The notes: generated by a model from the sequence alone, not told the origin. 35,633 nt of DNA from CAYVFC01 sp964450715 (GCA_964450715.1 CAYVFC010000085.1:1-35633); one strand, 5' to 3'; shown: positions 9,812 through 18,031, counted from the stretch's first letter. Made by a program: numbers and translations.

Positions 9812-10671
9812 GGCGTCACCTGTCGTCCAATTCGCGAGGCGAGCGGCTTGATGAGCTTGCGGAATCGCTCGCACTGCTGCACCGCCATCTTCCCCCGCGC
9901 GTATGCCTCGGCTACCTCGTTGAGATGTGGGATCTTGGCGACGGGCTCGATGGCTTTCTTCTCCAGGTAGCGCCGCGTTTCGCCGTCTCCGAGATCGCAT
10001 CGGTTGACCACGACCAGCAGGGGTTTGCGCAGAACCTCGGTCATGGCCACCGCCTGCTTCAGATCATGTAGCCCGAAGGGGGTGGGCTCGGTCACCAGCA
10101 CGACGAGATCGGCGCTCTTCACGATCTGCATCGCGCTGCAGGAGGTGCCCGGCGGGGCGTCCACGATCACCGTCCCCGCGTTCCCGGTCCTCTGCAGCAG
10201 CCCCTCGATCAACGGCACGGCGCGCGCCTCGCCCACGTCCAGGGTGGCCGACATGAACTCGATGGAACGGTCGCCGCCCGTCGGGGCCAAGCCCGTCCGC
10301 AGCGTACCGATCTCTCGCGGCGCACCGTACAGAGCGCCCTCCGGGCAGAGCAGCGCGCAGCCGCCGCAGCTGCTGCACAGCTCCTCGAACACCAGCACCC
10401 TGTCCGACAGGGCCAGGATAGCGTTGAAGCGACAGAAACGCTGGCACTCGCCGCAGCCCGAGCAGCGTTCTCTGGCCAGCCGCGGTACGGGTCTGGTGAA
10501 GCGGGCACGGCTCGAGATCTCGGGGTGCAGGAACAGGTGTCCGTTGGGCGCCTCCACGTCCGCGTCCAGGTAGGTTACGGGTAGGCCCTGCCGGGCCAGC
10601 AGCCAGGCGAGCGAGGTGGACACCAGGGTCTTTCCCGTCCCCCCTTTGCCGCTGGCTATCGCTACCCTCAT
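9808..10671 (-). CDS. ORP-type MinD/ParA ATPase with inserted 2x[4Fe-4S] ferredoxin domain (second)
   Basis: A 287-residue paralogue of the next gene. Walker A is SGKGGTGKT (7-15), YLDADVEAPNGHLF follows, and the ferredoxin insert carries Cys70/73/76/80 and Cys99/102/105/109. Switch II is IVDAPPGTSCSAMQIV, then VTEPTPFGLHDLKQA. ATG at 10671 has GGGAG close upstream. In D. vulgaris two such ATPases belong to the orange-protein complex. Both Cys quartets are intact, so two [4Fe-4S] clusters are expected. It lies 19 nt after a NifX-like gene in the operon from the sigma-54 promoter at 11431-11445. Confidence 0.92.
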   Translation of the reverse strand: MRVAIASGKGGTGKTLVSTSLAWLLARQGLPVTYLDADVEAPNGHLFLHPEISSRARFTRPVPRLARERCSGCGECQRFCRFNAILALSDRVLVFEELCSSCGGCALLCPEGALYGAPREIGTLRTGLAPTGGDRSIEFMSATLDVGEARAVPLIEGLLQRTGNAGTVIVDAPPGTSCSAMQIVKSADLVVLVTEPTPFGLHDLKQAVAMTEVLRKPLLVVVNRCDLGDGETRRYLEKKAIEPVAKIPHLNEVAEAYARGKMAVQQCERFRKLIKPLASRIGRQVTP

Positions 10672-10690
10672 CTTCTCCCTTGCGCTGGGT

Positions 10691-11053
10691 TCAGAGGAAC
10701 TCCTGGGCCGGTACCTTTTCCAGCCGGCCTTCCCGGAACATCCGCAGGGCCTCGCCCGCGTTGATGCCGAAGGGAGCCACCCAGGGCTCGATCTCGAGGG
10801 CCCGTAAGGCCTCGAATGCCTTGGGACCGAAGCGTCCGGAGATCACCGCGCTTGCGCCGGCCGATTTTATCAGGCTAGCCGCGGAGGTCCCGGCGCCGTG
10901 GGCGGCGTTCGCCGCCTGGTTCTCGATCCGTGCCAGCACCTCGCCCGTATCGCTGTCTACGATAAGGAAGGCAAAGGCGCGGCCGAACCGCCCGTCCAGA
11001 AAGGCGAGCAACCCCTCGCCCTCGGCCAGTACCGATATCGCGATTTTACTCAC
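10691..11053 (-). CDS. NifX/ORP-like Fe-Mo cofactor domain protein
   Basis: A 120-residue protein of the NifX-like fold: KIAISVLAEGEGLLAFLDGR at the start, FAFLIVDSDTGEV, then GAGTSAASLIKSAGASAVIS and GPKAFEALRALEIEPW. It has no Gly-rich tail and no Cys. GTG at 11053 follows AAGGAGG, 5 nt away, and overlaps the upstream gene's TGA (GTGA). Small proteins of this kind in the ORP locus bind a mixed Mo-Cu-S cluster; that this one does is inference. Confidence 0.85.
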   Translation of the reverse strand: MSKIAISVLAEGEGLLAFLDGRFGRAFAFLIVDSDTGEVLARIENQAANAAHGAGTSAASLIKSAGASAVISGRFGPKAFEALRALEIEPWVAPFGINAGEALRMFREGRLEKVPAQEFL

Positions 11054-11403
11054 TTCGACCTCCTTCTTCGTTCTGGATCGCGGCAGGGGACGAAGGTGTG
11101 CTTCTCCAGATCGTCGCGGAGAAACGCCTCGACGATCTCCTCTGCCCTTCCGGTCAACCCCGCGATGACCTGGATGCCCAGCCCTTCGGCCATGGGGAGG
11201 TAGTTCCGGTTGAAGCCGCCGCAGAGCAGGGTCGTCACACCGGCCCCGGCCAGGTTCTCCAGCCTGCGCGGCCAGGCGTCGTCGGCTATGAGCAGCCGGC
11301 TCATCCGGCGTACGGTTCTCTCGGTCAATTCCACGATCATGAACTCGCTCGACGAACAGAAACGAGGCGCGACCTCGTCGCCATGCAGGGGAATGGCCAG
11401 CAC
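11050..11403 (-). CDS. NifX/ORP-like Fe-Mo cofactor domain protein, first gene of ORP-type operon
   Basis: A 117-residue protein starting with GTG: (M)LAIPLHGDEVAPRFCSSSEF, then GAGVTTLLCGGFNRNYLPMA and GIQVIAGLTGRAEEIVEAFL. This is the NifX-like fold, with an extra Cys in the substrate loop (Cys16) and the LLCGG motif. The tail has a single Cys and is basic. GAGGG lies about 9 nt upstream, and the sigma-54 promoter at 11431-11445 leaves a leader of about 17 nt. It overlaps the second NifX-like gene by 4 nt. Confidence 0.85.
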   Translation of the reverse strand: MLAIPLHGDEVAPRFCSSSEFMIVELTERTVRRMSRLLIADDAWPRRLENLAGAGVTTLLCGGFNRNYLPMAEGLGIQVIAGLTGRAEEIVEAFLRDDLEKHTFVPCRDPERRRRSK

Positions 11404-11430
11404 CTTTGGTTCCCTCTACGGCTAGCTTCC

Positions 11431-11445
11431 GCATCTTTCGTGCCA
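11431..11445 (-). promoter_or_regulatory. Sigma-54 promoter of the ORP-type operon
   Basis: Minus-strand TGGCACGAAAGATGC matches TGGCACG-N4-TTGC with one mismatch (ATGC). The expected start, near 11420, is just upstream of the GTG at 11403. Two tandem palindromes are centred 70 and 92 bp upstream. Confidence 0.8.
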
Positions 11446-11506
11446 GGGCGGAAAGGCCCGTAGAGCCAGGGTCCTGGAGGCAAAGTCGTAAGGGAACCGG
11501 ACGCCG

Positions 11507-11545
11507 TGAAATGTTACGTTTCAATAAGTGAAATAAAACGTTTCA
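11507..11545. promoter_or_regulatory. Tandem 17-bp palindromes upstream of RegC and ORP-type operon
   Basis: The sites are TGAAATGTTACGTTTCA (11507-11523) and TGAAATAAAACGTTTCA (11529-11545). Both have the form TGAAA-N7-TTTCA, and the centres are 22 bp apart, two helical turns, so dimers would bind on the same face. They lie between RegC and the divergent sigma-54 promoter, ideal for an enhancer, and end 14 bp before the RegC start, so they may also control RegC. A further TGAAACG half-site is at 11554-11560. Confidence 0.75.
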
Positions 11546-11559
11546 TTGGAGGATGAAAC

Positions 11560-13116
11560 GTGCTATGGAATCTGCACGAATCCATGAGCACCGAGCCGGA
11601 AAGCCTCTATCCGCTTATCCTCGACAGCGTGGCCGAGGGGGTGTTTGCCGTGGATTCGGAGTACCGGATCACCTACTTCAACGCGGCGGCCGAGACGATC
11701 ACCGGGTTTACCCGAGACCGGGCGCTGGGCCGGAAGTGCCACGAGGTTCTCAGGGCCAATATCTGCCAGCAGGGCTGCGCATTGCGCATGAGCCTGGAAA
11801 CCGGCAAGGCGCAACGCAACGTACGGGTCACCATACTGAACCCCGAGATGGAGGCGGTGCCCCTGTCGGTTTCCAGCTCCGTGCTGCGCGACAGCGAAGG
11901 CAAGATGATCGGCGGGGTCGAGATCTTCCAGGATGTATCCGAGGTGGAGACGCTGCGCAGCGAGCTGTCCGGGCGGCGCGTCTTCGGCGACATGATAGGT
12001 GCCAGCCCTGCCATGCAGGAGATATTTCGCCTGATACCGGACGTGGCATCAACCGACGCTTCGGTGCTGGTGCAGGGGGCCAGCGGGACCGGCAAGGAGC
12101 TAGTGGCCAGGGCCATCCACGACCTGTCGCCACGCCGAAAGCGCGCCTTCGTCCGGGTCAACTGCGGCGCGTTGCCCGATACCCTGCTGGAGTCCGAGCT
12201 TTTCGGGTACGTACGCGGCGCCTTCACCGACGCCCGCAAGAGCAAGCCGGGCAGGTTTCAGCAGGCCGACGGGGGCACGCTCTTCCTGGACGAGGTCGGC
12301 GACTTGTCCGCAGCGTTTCAGGTAAAACTTCTACGAGCCCTGCAAGACGGGGAGATCCAGCCGCTGGGCGGTACGACGACGCTCAACGTCGATGTGCGCG
12401 TGATCGCGGCGACCAATCGCAACCTGCGGCAGCGGACGGCGCAGGGCCATTTCCGGGAAGACCTCTTCTACCGGATCTGCGTGATACCCATCCGGGTGCC
12501 GCCGCTGAAAGAGCGCCGCGAGGACATCTCTCTGCTGGTCGAGCACTACCTGGAGAGACTGGCCGCGCGCACGGGCAGATCGATCCGGAAGGTATCGCAG
12601 GCCGCCATGACTGCGCTGTACGACTACGACTACCCCGGTAACGTCCGCGAGTTGATCAACATTCTGCAAAGAGCTTTCGTGCTCTGCCACGGGGAACGGA
12701 TCGACGCGGCCCATCTGCCCCCGGAGGTGGTCCGTGCGAGAGAAGTACACGGCGAGAGCTCCGTTTCCAGATACGAGAGCCAGCACGGCGACGAAGAGGA
12801 GGGAGAAAACGGGGCGCTCTTCGACCGGGAGCAGCTCGAGGAAACCCCGCTGGCGCGCTGCCCCTTTGCCGCAGCCTTTCCCCGGGGAGCGGCGGGGATC
12901 GAGGGGGAGGACAGCGGCAGCGACACCGAGGGTGCAGAGGGGCCGGCCGCGGTGCGCCGGCTGATCGAGCAGAACGCCTGGCCCGAGGCCATCGAGCTGC
13001 TGGAGGCGCTGGACGCACAGGGCTGGAACCGGGAACGGACCGCCGAGGCGCTCGGCATCAGCCGCAGCACCCTGTGGAGACGGATGAAGAGGTGGGGGCT
13101 CATCCAGAGCGGGTGA
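11560..13116 (+). CDS. RegC: PAS-AAA+-Fis sigma-54-dependent activator with acidic linker
   Basis: A 518-residue activator. The PAS domain spans about residues 12-130 with Cys60, Cys69 and Cys73 (C-x8-C-x3-C). Walker A is GASGTGKE (173-180), the sigma-54 loop GAFTDA (220-225), Walker B LFLDEVG. A Fis-type helix-turn-helix is at the end (RTAEALGISRSTLWRRMKR). About 70 residues between the AAA+ domain and the DNA-binding helices are acidic and low in complexity (EEEGENG, EGEDSGSDTEGAEG), absent from RegA, B and D. GTG at 11560 has GGAGG 7 nt upstream. It is divergent from the ORP-type operon, as the D. vulgaris regulator DVU2106 lies between divergent orp operons. It most likely activates that operon at the tandem palindromes. 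Confidence 0.9.
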   Translation: MLWNLHESMSTEPESLYPLILDSVAEGVFAVDSEYRITYFNAAAETITGFTRDRALGRKCHEVLRANICQQGCALRMSLETGKAQRNVRVTILNPEMEAVPLSVSSSVLRDSEGKMIGGVEIFQDVSEVETLRSELSGRRVFGDMIGASPAMQEIFRLIPDVASTDASVLVQGASGTGKELVARAIHDLSPRRKRAFVRVNCGALPDTLLESELFGYVRGAFTDARKSKPGRFQQADGGTLFLDEVGDLSAAFQVKLLRALQDGEIQPLGGTTTLNVDVRVIAATNRNLRQRTAQGHFREDLFYRICVIPIRVPPLKERREDISLLVEHYLERLAARTGRSIRKVSQAAMTALYDYDYPGNVRELINILQRAFVLCHGERIDAAHLPPEVVRAREVHGESSVSRYESQHGDEEEGENGALFDREQLEETPLARCPFAAAFPRGAAGIEGEDSGSDTEGAEGPAAVRRLIEQNAWPEAIELLEALDAQGWNRERTAEALGISRSTLWRRMKRWGLIQSG

Positions 13117-13246
13117 TAGAGATTCGCGGTCCGGCCCGCGGTGGCACCGCAATTGCATTCGAATGGCTAGGGAAATAGGTTGGGCGTGTTCGGTGCCACC
13201 GGAGGAGCATTGTATCTTCAGAAACACGACGGCGGAGCGCCGTGCG

Positions 13247-13318
13247 CTGTCATTTCGAGGAGCCGAAGGCGACGAGAAATCTCTGTTTCGAGATTTCTCG
13301 CTTTGCTCGAAATGACAG
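13247..13318. repeat. REP-like palindromic repeat, copy 1
   Basis: CTGTCATTTCGAG at the left end and CTCGAAATGACAG at the right end are perfect complements, and the inner part (AGAAATCTC / GAGATTTCT) pairs too, giving a hairpin of about 72 nt. The same core recurs at 22788-22856, and a diverged copy is at 13341-13416. It lies in the 338-nt gap between RegC and the lipoprotein gene. No gene is seen in that gap. Confidence 0.75.
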
Positions 13319-13340
13319 CGGTGGGATATGTCCCCGCCGC

Positions 13341-13416
13341 TGTCACCTCGACCGCCGGGAGAGGTCTCGTTCATTCCTGCCGGGCGAGGAGATTTCTCGC
13401 TCATCTCGAAATGACA
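13341..13416. repeat. REP-like palindromic repeat, diverged copy 2
   Basis: It begins TGTCACCTCGA and ends TCTCGAAATGACA, with AGATTTCTCG inside. Outer arms match copy 1; the middle is diverged and less self-complementary. It ends about 40 nt before the GTG of the next gene. Confidence 0.6.
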
Positions 13417-13454
13417 TATCCGTCGCCGGTTTCGAGAACTTGCGGAGCAATACC

Positions 13455-14501
13455 GTGAAGAGAGAGGCCGCGGCACTGTTCGCATGGCTGTTCGTCCCGG
13501 CGGTTCTACTCGTAGAGGCCTGCGTGGTAGAGAGCGTCTGCTTCAATGACGCGGATTGCCCCTCCGGACAGGCGTGCGTTCTACAACCGGGCGCCTCTCG
13601 CGCCCGTTGTGTGAGTCGCTGCCAAGAAGACGGTGAGTGCCGGTCGGGGCAGATCTGCTCCTCGGCTTCGGGCGTCTGCCAGGCGGCCGAGTGCGTGAAG
13701 GACGGCGATTGCGCGGGCGGGTTGGTGTGCCGCAACGGCCGCTGCGAGTCGGCTCCTAGACCGGACGGATCGCTGCCCGATAGCGGCGCGGCGGACGCGG
13801 ATGGGAGCGCGCCTCCGGCGCCGGTATTCGTCTGTCCCCAGGGCATGGTCGCGATCGAGGGCGAGTTCTGTATCGATATCTACGAGGCCTCGCGGGTCGA
13901 TGCCGAGGAGGGCTTCGCCGGCATGGACCAGTCCATGGCCGTATCGCGGCAAGGTGTCCTTCCCTGGACGGTGGCGGACAACACCGCGGCCCAGCAGGCC
14001 TGCGAGGCCGCGGGCAAGACGCTCTGCACCAGCCGGCAGTGGGAGACGGCCTGCCGTGGTCCGGCGGCAACCGCGTACGCGTACGGGGATACCTACGACC
14101 CGGCGGTCTGCAACGGTATAGACAAGTACTGCCTCTGCCCGGCGGACAGCCTCTGCGCGAACCACGCCCCCTGCCCCTTCCCGCGCTGTTACATCGAGTG
14201 CGGCAGGGACTACCTCGCCACGCCGTTCCGGCTCGACCCCACCGGCGGCAACCCGGGCTGTACCAACGGCTATGGCGTATTCGACATGAACGGCAACCTC
14301 TGGGAGCACGTCTTCCGCGGTGATACGCGGTCGATACGGGGTGGTGCCTACAACTGCGCCGACTCGGTGCGGTTGCACCGTTGTGACTACGTCCCCGGCG
14401 ACTGGGAGCCCTCGGATCGCGGGTTTCGCTGCTGCAGCGCCGGCCGCTTCGTTCTCGAGAGCGATTCCGGTCTGGCGGCGGACGGGGGGCGAGACCGGTG
14501 A
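13455..14501 (+). CDS. SUMF1/FGE-fold lipoprotein without the catalytic Cys pair (first)
   Basis: A 348-residue protein. Signal LFAWLFVPAVLLVEAC gives a lipoprotein acceptor at Cys23. Residues about 25-95 hold three short Cys-rich repeats of the type CxxDxDCxxGQxC. A spacer follows, then a SUMF1/FGE-sulfatase domain (about 118-340): MVAIEGEFCIDIYEASR, CEAAGKTLCTSRQWETAC, YGVFDMNGNLWEHV, RGGAYNC and DRGFRCC. True formylglycine-generating enzymes have two Cys five residues apart (CxxxxC) after RGGS; here the second position is Arg, so FGE activity is unlikely. The fold probably serves binding. The start is GTG at 13455, after the repeats; earlier in-frame codons run through the repeat and are rejected. 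It overlaps the next gene by 4 nt. Confidence 0.85.
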   Translation: MKREAAALFAWLFVPAVLLVEACVVESVCFNDADCPSGQACVLQPGASRARCVSRCQEDGECRSGQICSSASGVCQAAECVKDGDCAGGLVCRNGRCESAPRPDGSLPDSGAADADGSAPPAPVFVCPQGMVAIEGEFCIDIYEASRVDAEEGFAGMDQSMAVSRQGVLPWTVADNTAAQQACEAAGKTLCTSRQWETACRGPAATAYAYGDTYDPAVCNGIDKYCLCPADSLCANHAPCPFPRCYIECGRDYLATPFRLDPTGGNPGCTNGYGVFDMNGNLWEHVFRGDTRSIRGGAYNCADSVRLHRCDYVPGDWEPSDRGFRCCSAGRFVLESDSGLAADGGRDR

Positions 14502-16099
14502 ACCGCGCCCTGTTCGCGTTGCCGATAGCGTTCCTCGGTTTGATGGCTCTATCCACGGTCCGGGCCGACGGGGAGTGCCGGAGAAGCTGCGGGGAGCAGC
14601 TCTCCTGCGAGGTCGAGGTGGTCGACTGCCTGATCGCGTCGGGCCGGACGCGCGAGGCGATCGAGCGGTTGAAGCCCCTGGTGAAGGCGCATCCGGAACG
14701 ACCCGCGTACGCGCGCCTGCTGGCGAGTGCTTACCTGGCCGACGGCAATGCCTTCTGGGCACAGCGCACGCTGCAGGCCGCCATCGATGCCGACCCGGCT
14801 GACTGCGAAAGCCGTTCCTGGCTGGTCTGGGTCCACCTCAAGCAGGGCGACCTCGAGTCGGCGCGCGAGCGGCTAGGGCAAGCGGGCTGTCCCCGTACTG
14901 CCGAGGACCGGGGGCGCTGGCAGGTACTGGAAGCTTTCGTCGCCCGGACAGGACAGGAGCGGAGCGTGGCGGCTTCCCACGTCGACGCGCTGGGGCGGTC
15001 CGAGCGTCTCTACCCCGAGGACGAGCGCGCGTGGCATCAGCTGCGGGCGCAACAGGACCCGGGATGGATCGAGCCCTTGAGCCTGCGCGCCGAGATCCTG
15101 GCCGGCTATACCTCGGACGGACGCGGCGGCTCGCCCGCGGACGTGACCTCCGGCGACGAGGACTCGGCCGGCAGCGCTTTGGGCCGCTTCGACCTGTTCG
15201 GCCGGCTGGTGCTGCCGGTGGACCGGACCGTGCGCCCCGCCCTGGAGGGCGGGATCAAGGGGCACGGCCTTGCCGCCAGCGGGGCCCGTAACCTGAGTTA
15301 CCTCGATTTCTCCGCCAGGCCGGGGTTAATCGTCGGCAGTGCCTTTCCCCGGCTCTTCGCCGGCTACAAGGCCAACCTGCTGTTGATGGGGTTGAAGGAC
15401 AAGGAGCTGTACTACGAGGCGCACCGGGGAGAGCTGGAGCTGGAGACGGGTATCGGGGTGCTGCTTTTCGCCGGGGCCGGTCGCAGGATCTTCCGCGAGG
15501 CCGGGCGAACCCGGACGGAGCTGGACGGAGGCGTGGGCGGTTCGTTTTCGCCGGTGCGTCGCCTACACCTGGTGGCGGCGCTGAGCCTGCGCTACTACCT
15601 GGCGGTGGGAGAAGCCTACGACCAGTTCGGTGGATCGGCGTTGCTGGCGACGCGGCTCGACCTCGGCCGGGGGTTCTACGGAAGGCTGGGTGTGACGCCC
15701 GGTTTCGACGCCTATCCGGGCTCCGGGGGCGAGACCGGACTGGACGCGTTTGGCAGCGAGCAGAAGCGGTCGGACTGGTTGGTCAAGCTCTTCGCCGAGG
15801 GATGGTCGCCGCCCTGGAACGGAGTGCGTCTGGGGTTGAGGTACGAGTACGCCTGGCGCGACTCCACGGCCGACGAGCCGAGCAGCGACTACGACTATCA
15901 GGAGCACCGCCTGCTCGCCGGGCTCCGCTTCAAGACCGATCTGGATCCCGGTGCTCCCGGCGTGGTCTCCGGGGGCGAGCACGTCGAGCTTGACTACGGC
16001 CTGGGCGACCGGGCTGACGGCGCGGGCGAAGAGGAGAGGATACAGGAGCTCTTGCGCCAGGATGAGGCGGCGCGAGCCGGCTCCTCTTGCGTGGAATAG
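14498..16099 (+). CDS. TPR protein with C-terminal beta-barrel-like domain, outer membrane
   Basis: A 533-residue exported protein. A signal peptide (ALFALPIAFLGLMALSTVRADG) is followed by a Cys pair region and TPR-like helices at about 45-160 (REAIERLKPLVKAHPERPAYAR, AYLADGNAFWAQRTLQAAID). From about 190 on, alternating polar/hydrophobic strands with aromatic ends (GRFDLFGRLVLPVDRTV, HLVAALSLRYYLAVGEAYD, VRLGLRYEYAWRDS) suggest an outer-membrane beta-barrel. A short acidic tail ends the protein. GTG at 14498 overlaps the preceding stop (GTGA), so it is coupled to the lipoprotein. No family recognised beyond TPR; a surface assembly or scaffold role is inference. Confidence 0.75.
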   Translation: MNRALFALPIAFLGLMALSTVRADGECRRSCGEQLSCEVEVVDCLIASGRTREAIERLKPLVKAHPERPAYARLLASAYLADGNAFWAQRTLQAAIDADPADCESRSWLVWVHLKQGDLESARERLGQAGCPRTAEDRGRWQVLEAFVARTGQERSVAASHVDALGRSERLYPEDERAWHQLRAQQDPGWIEPLSLRAEILAGYTSDGRGGSPADVTSGDEDSAGSALGRFDLFGRLVLPVDRTVRPALEGGIKGHGLAASGARNLSYLDFSARPGLIVGSAFPRLFAGYKANLLLMGLKDKELYYEAHRGELELETGIGVLLFAGAGRRIFREAGRTRTELDGGVGGSFSPVRRLHLVAALSLRYYLAVGEAYDQFGGSALLATRLDLGRGFYGRLGVTPGFDAYPGSGGETGLDAFGSEQKRSDWLVKLFAEGWSPPWNGVRLGLRYEYAWRDSTADEPSSDYDYQEHRLLAGLRFKTDLDPGAPGVVSGGEHVELDYGLGDRADGAGEEERIQELLRQDEAARAGSSCVE

Positions 16100-16104
16100 G
16101 GAAG

Positions 16105-16641
16105 ATGGAACCGGAGACCACAGCGGGCGCGGCGGGCGTTTTCCAGGGCATGATCGCCGACTTACGCGATGCCGTGGTTGCGACGGTCGTCTTCTCGGCT
16201 CTGGGTCTGGCGGTGAACCTGGTGCATCCCGAGCGTATCCCCTTCGTAGCCGAGAAGGAGTACGAGATCCTGGTGCCGTGCCCCGAGCCCGGGGGCGAGG
16301 TGGGCGCGCTGGAGCCGGGGGACGAGGTGCTGAGCGAGCGGAGCACCTTCGTGGTGGACGCCCGTTCCCGGGAAGCCTTCGATAAGTGGCGTTACCGCGC
16401 GGCCGCCAACGTCACCTACGACTACCTGGACCCGACTCCGCCCGAGATCTTGCAGGAGCTCGCGAGATCCATCGCCCGCAGCGGCGCCAGGCGGGTGGCC
16501 GTCTACGGGGACGGCGACCGGCCGGATACGGGGGAGCAGCTGGCCAAGGAGATCTCCGGGCACGGTATCAAGAACGTATCCTTCATCCGGGGAGGCGCAC
16601 CCGCCCTGAAGTCGGCGAGCTCGGCCGGAGGCGGAGAATGA
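16105..16641 (+). CDS. Membrane-anchored rhodanese-like protein lacking catalytic Cys
   Basis: A 178-residue protein. One hydrophobic span (AVVATVVFSALGLAVNLVHP, about 23-42) anchors it, and a rhodanese fold follows at about 70-170: STFVVDARSREAFDKWRYRA, LARSIARSGARRVAVYGDGD, IKNVSFIRGGAPA. The active-site loop, normally C-x-x-G-x-R after VVVY, reads GDGDRPD, so the sulfur-accepting Cys is Gly. It cannot be a normal sulfurtransferase and may bind a partner instead. ATG at 16105 follows AGGGAAG; a TTG 18 nt earlier is less likely. The following gene overlaps it (ATGA). Confidence 0.8.
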   Translation: MEPETTAGAAGVFQGMIADLRDAVVATVVFSALGLAVNLVHPERIPFVAEKEYEILVPCPEPGGEVGALEPGDEVLSERSTFVVDARSREAFDKWRYRAAANVTYDYLDPTPPEILQELARSIARSGARRVAVYGDGDRPDTGEQLAKEISGHGIKNVSFIRGGAPALKSASSAGGGE

Positions 16642-17174
16642 GGCGATTGCTGCAATGGTCCGGCCACGCCTGGATCGCGATGCCGGTTCGCTGGTACCTG
16701 GCCTACGTGTTCATCTTCGCCTGTTTGCACAAGATAGCTCACCCGGGCTTGTTTGCCGTGGACGTGGCCACCTACGGGATCCTGCCGCTCGGGCTGGTGA
16801 ATCCGACGGCGCTGACGCTTCCCTGGGTGGAGCTGGGCGCCGGCGCCATGTTGATCGCGGGCTTCCGGGCCCGCGCCGCCGCGCTGATGGTTGTCGGCAT
16901 GATGGTGGTGTTCATCGTCGCAGTGGCCATCGCCCTGTATAACGGGCTGGACATGTCGTGCGGGTGCTTCGCCTCGCAGGGGGCGCAGGACGAGGACCCC
17001 ATCTCCTACCTGACCCTGCTCAGGGACCTGGCATGGCTCGTGCTTGCGGTATACGTATTCCTCTTCGACCGCAATCCCCTGGGCGTAGACGGGGTGCTGG
17101 CTCGAAGGAATCAGATGGCGAAAACCACGTCTAACCGGGAGAACGGGGTACCGACCGGAGAGAAACAGGCATGA
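16638..17174 (+). CDS. MauE/DoxX-family redox-associated membrane protein
   Basis: A 178-residue integral membrane protein with four hydrophobic segments (about 17-35, 45-70, 78-103 and 130-147). It has WYLAYVFIFACLHKIAHP at the start and the SCGCF motif after the third span, which mark MauE/DoxX redox-associated proteins that pair with periplasmic thiol-disulfide enzymes. It starts in the stop of the rhodanese gene and ends in the start of the DsbA-like gene (ATGA both times), so the three are tightly coupled. Proposed role: delivering electrons or oxidant to the DsbA-like partner. Confidence 0.85.
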   Translation: MRRLLQWSGHAWIAMPVRWYLAYVFIFACLHKIAHPGLFAVDVATYGILPLGLVNPTALTLPWVELGAGAMLIAGFRARAAALMVVGMMVVFIVAVAIALYNGLDMSCGCFASQGAQDEDPISYLTLLRDLAWLVLAVYVFLFDRNPLGVDGVLARRNQMAKTTSNRENGVPTGEKQA

Positions 17175-18031
17175 AAGAGTTGCAGATCTGCGTCTTCACG
17201 CTCCTGGCCTCGGCGTTTCTGGCCTCCTCGGCCGGCGCCCAGACGCCGGCTTGCGATGGGCTGTCGGCGGAAAAGAAGAAGCTCGCGCAGCAGATCCTGG
17301 CCGCCGAGCACCCCTACGACTGCTGCGACGACACCCTCGCCCGCTGCCTGAAGCAGAAGCCGGTCTGCTCGCTGGCCTACCGGCTGGCCGAGAACATCTG
17401 CCGGCGGGTCGCCGCCGGGCAGGACCGGCAGAAGATCGGCCGCGCGCTGGCCCGCCGCGCGCGTACCGCCATGCAGGGCAAGGGCAAGGCTTCCATCGAT
17501 CTGAAGGGCGTTCCGCTGGCCGGGGATGCGGCCGCGCCCATCGCCGTGGTGGAGTACGCCTGCGCGCGCTGTCCCTTCTGCTCCCGAATTACCCCTGAGC
17601 TGTACCGGGCCGTGGTGGAGGGGCCGCTGAAGGGGAAGGTTAAGCTTTACTTCAAGCTTTTTCCCATCCGCGGTCATCAGCACGGCAAGGAAGGCGGGCT
17701 CGCCTTGCTGGCGGCCGCTGAGCTGGGCCGATTCTGGGACTACCTGCTCAAGTTCTACCAGCGGTACGACGACTATTGCCCGTCGCTGCACGCGCAGTGG
17801 GCGACCGAGGTGGGCATGGACGCGGCCGAGTTCGAGAAGATCGAGAAGGACCCGGTCACGCGCGAGGCGCTGGTCAAGAGCAAGAAGGAGGGGATCGTGA
17901 ACAAGGTGGACTCGACTCCGACCTTCTTCATCAACGGCAAGAAGTACCAGGGAGAAGTAAAGGCGGCCGAGCTCATCGACTTTCTCGAGGAGCAGTACGA
18001 GCGGATCAAGGGGATCATCCACCGGAAGTAG
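17171..18031 (+). CDS. DsbA-like thioredoxin-fold protein, periplasmic
   Basis: A 286-residue protein with a signal peptide (ICVFTLLASAFLASSAGAQ). An N-terminal Cys-rich helical region (about 28-80) includes YDCCDDTLARCL and PVCSLAYRLAENICRRV. The DsbA/thioredoxin domain starts at about 115 (PLAGDAAAPIAVVEY), has active site CPFC (Cys134, Cys137), and the cis-Pro loop DSTPTFFING. The C-terminal helix ends in a basic tail. The extra N-terminal Cys domain is not part of classical DsbA. It is coupled to the MauE/DoxX gene and probably forms or isomerises disulfides in the very Cys-rich lipoproteins on both sides (13455 and 18090). Confidence 0.9.
   Translation: MKELQICVFTLLASAFLASSAGAQTPACDGLSAEKKKLAQQILAAEHPYDCCDDTLARCLKQKPVCSLAYRLAENICRRVAAGQDRQKIGRALARRARTAMQGKGKASIDLKGVPLAGDAAAPIAVVEYACARCPFCSRITPELYRAVVEGPLKGKVKLYFKLFPIRGHQHGKEGGLALLAAAELGRFWDYLLKFYQRYDDYCPSLHAQWATEVGMDAAEFEKIEKDPVTREALVKSKKEGIVNKVDSTPTFFINGKKYQGEVKAAELIDFLEEQYERIKGIIHRK

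Noticed and set aside
10691..11524. Longer 277-residue frame including the second NifX-like gene
   Set aside because: The N-terminal part overlaps the first NifX-like gene in another frame without similarity; GTG 11053 has AAGGAGG.
13242..13454. Upstream in-frame extension of the first SUMF1 lipoprotein
   Set aside because: It translates the REP-like repeats and would bury the signal peptide; GTG at 13455 gives a proper lipoprotein start.
12331..13485. 384-residue minus-strand frame opposite RegC
   Set aside because: Antisense to a clear AAA+ activator and includes translated REP-like repeats.
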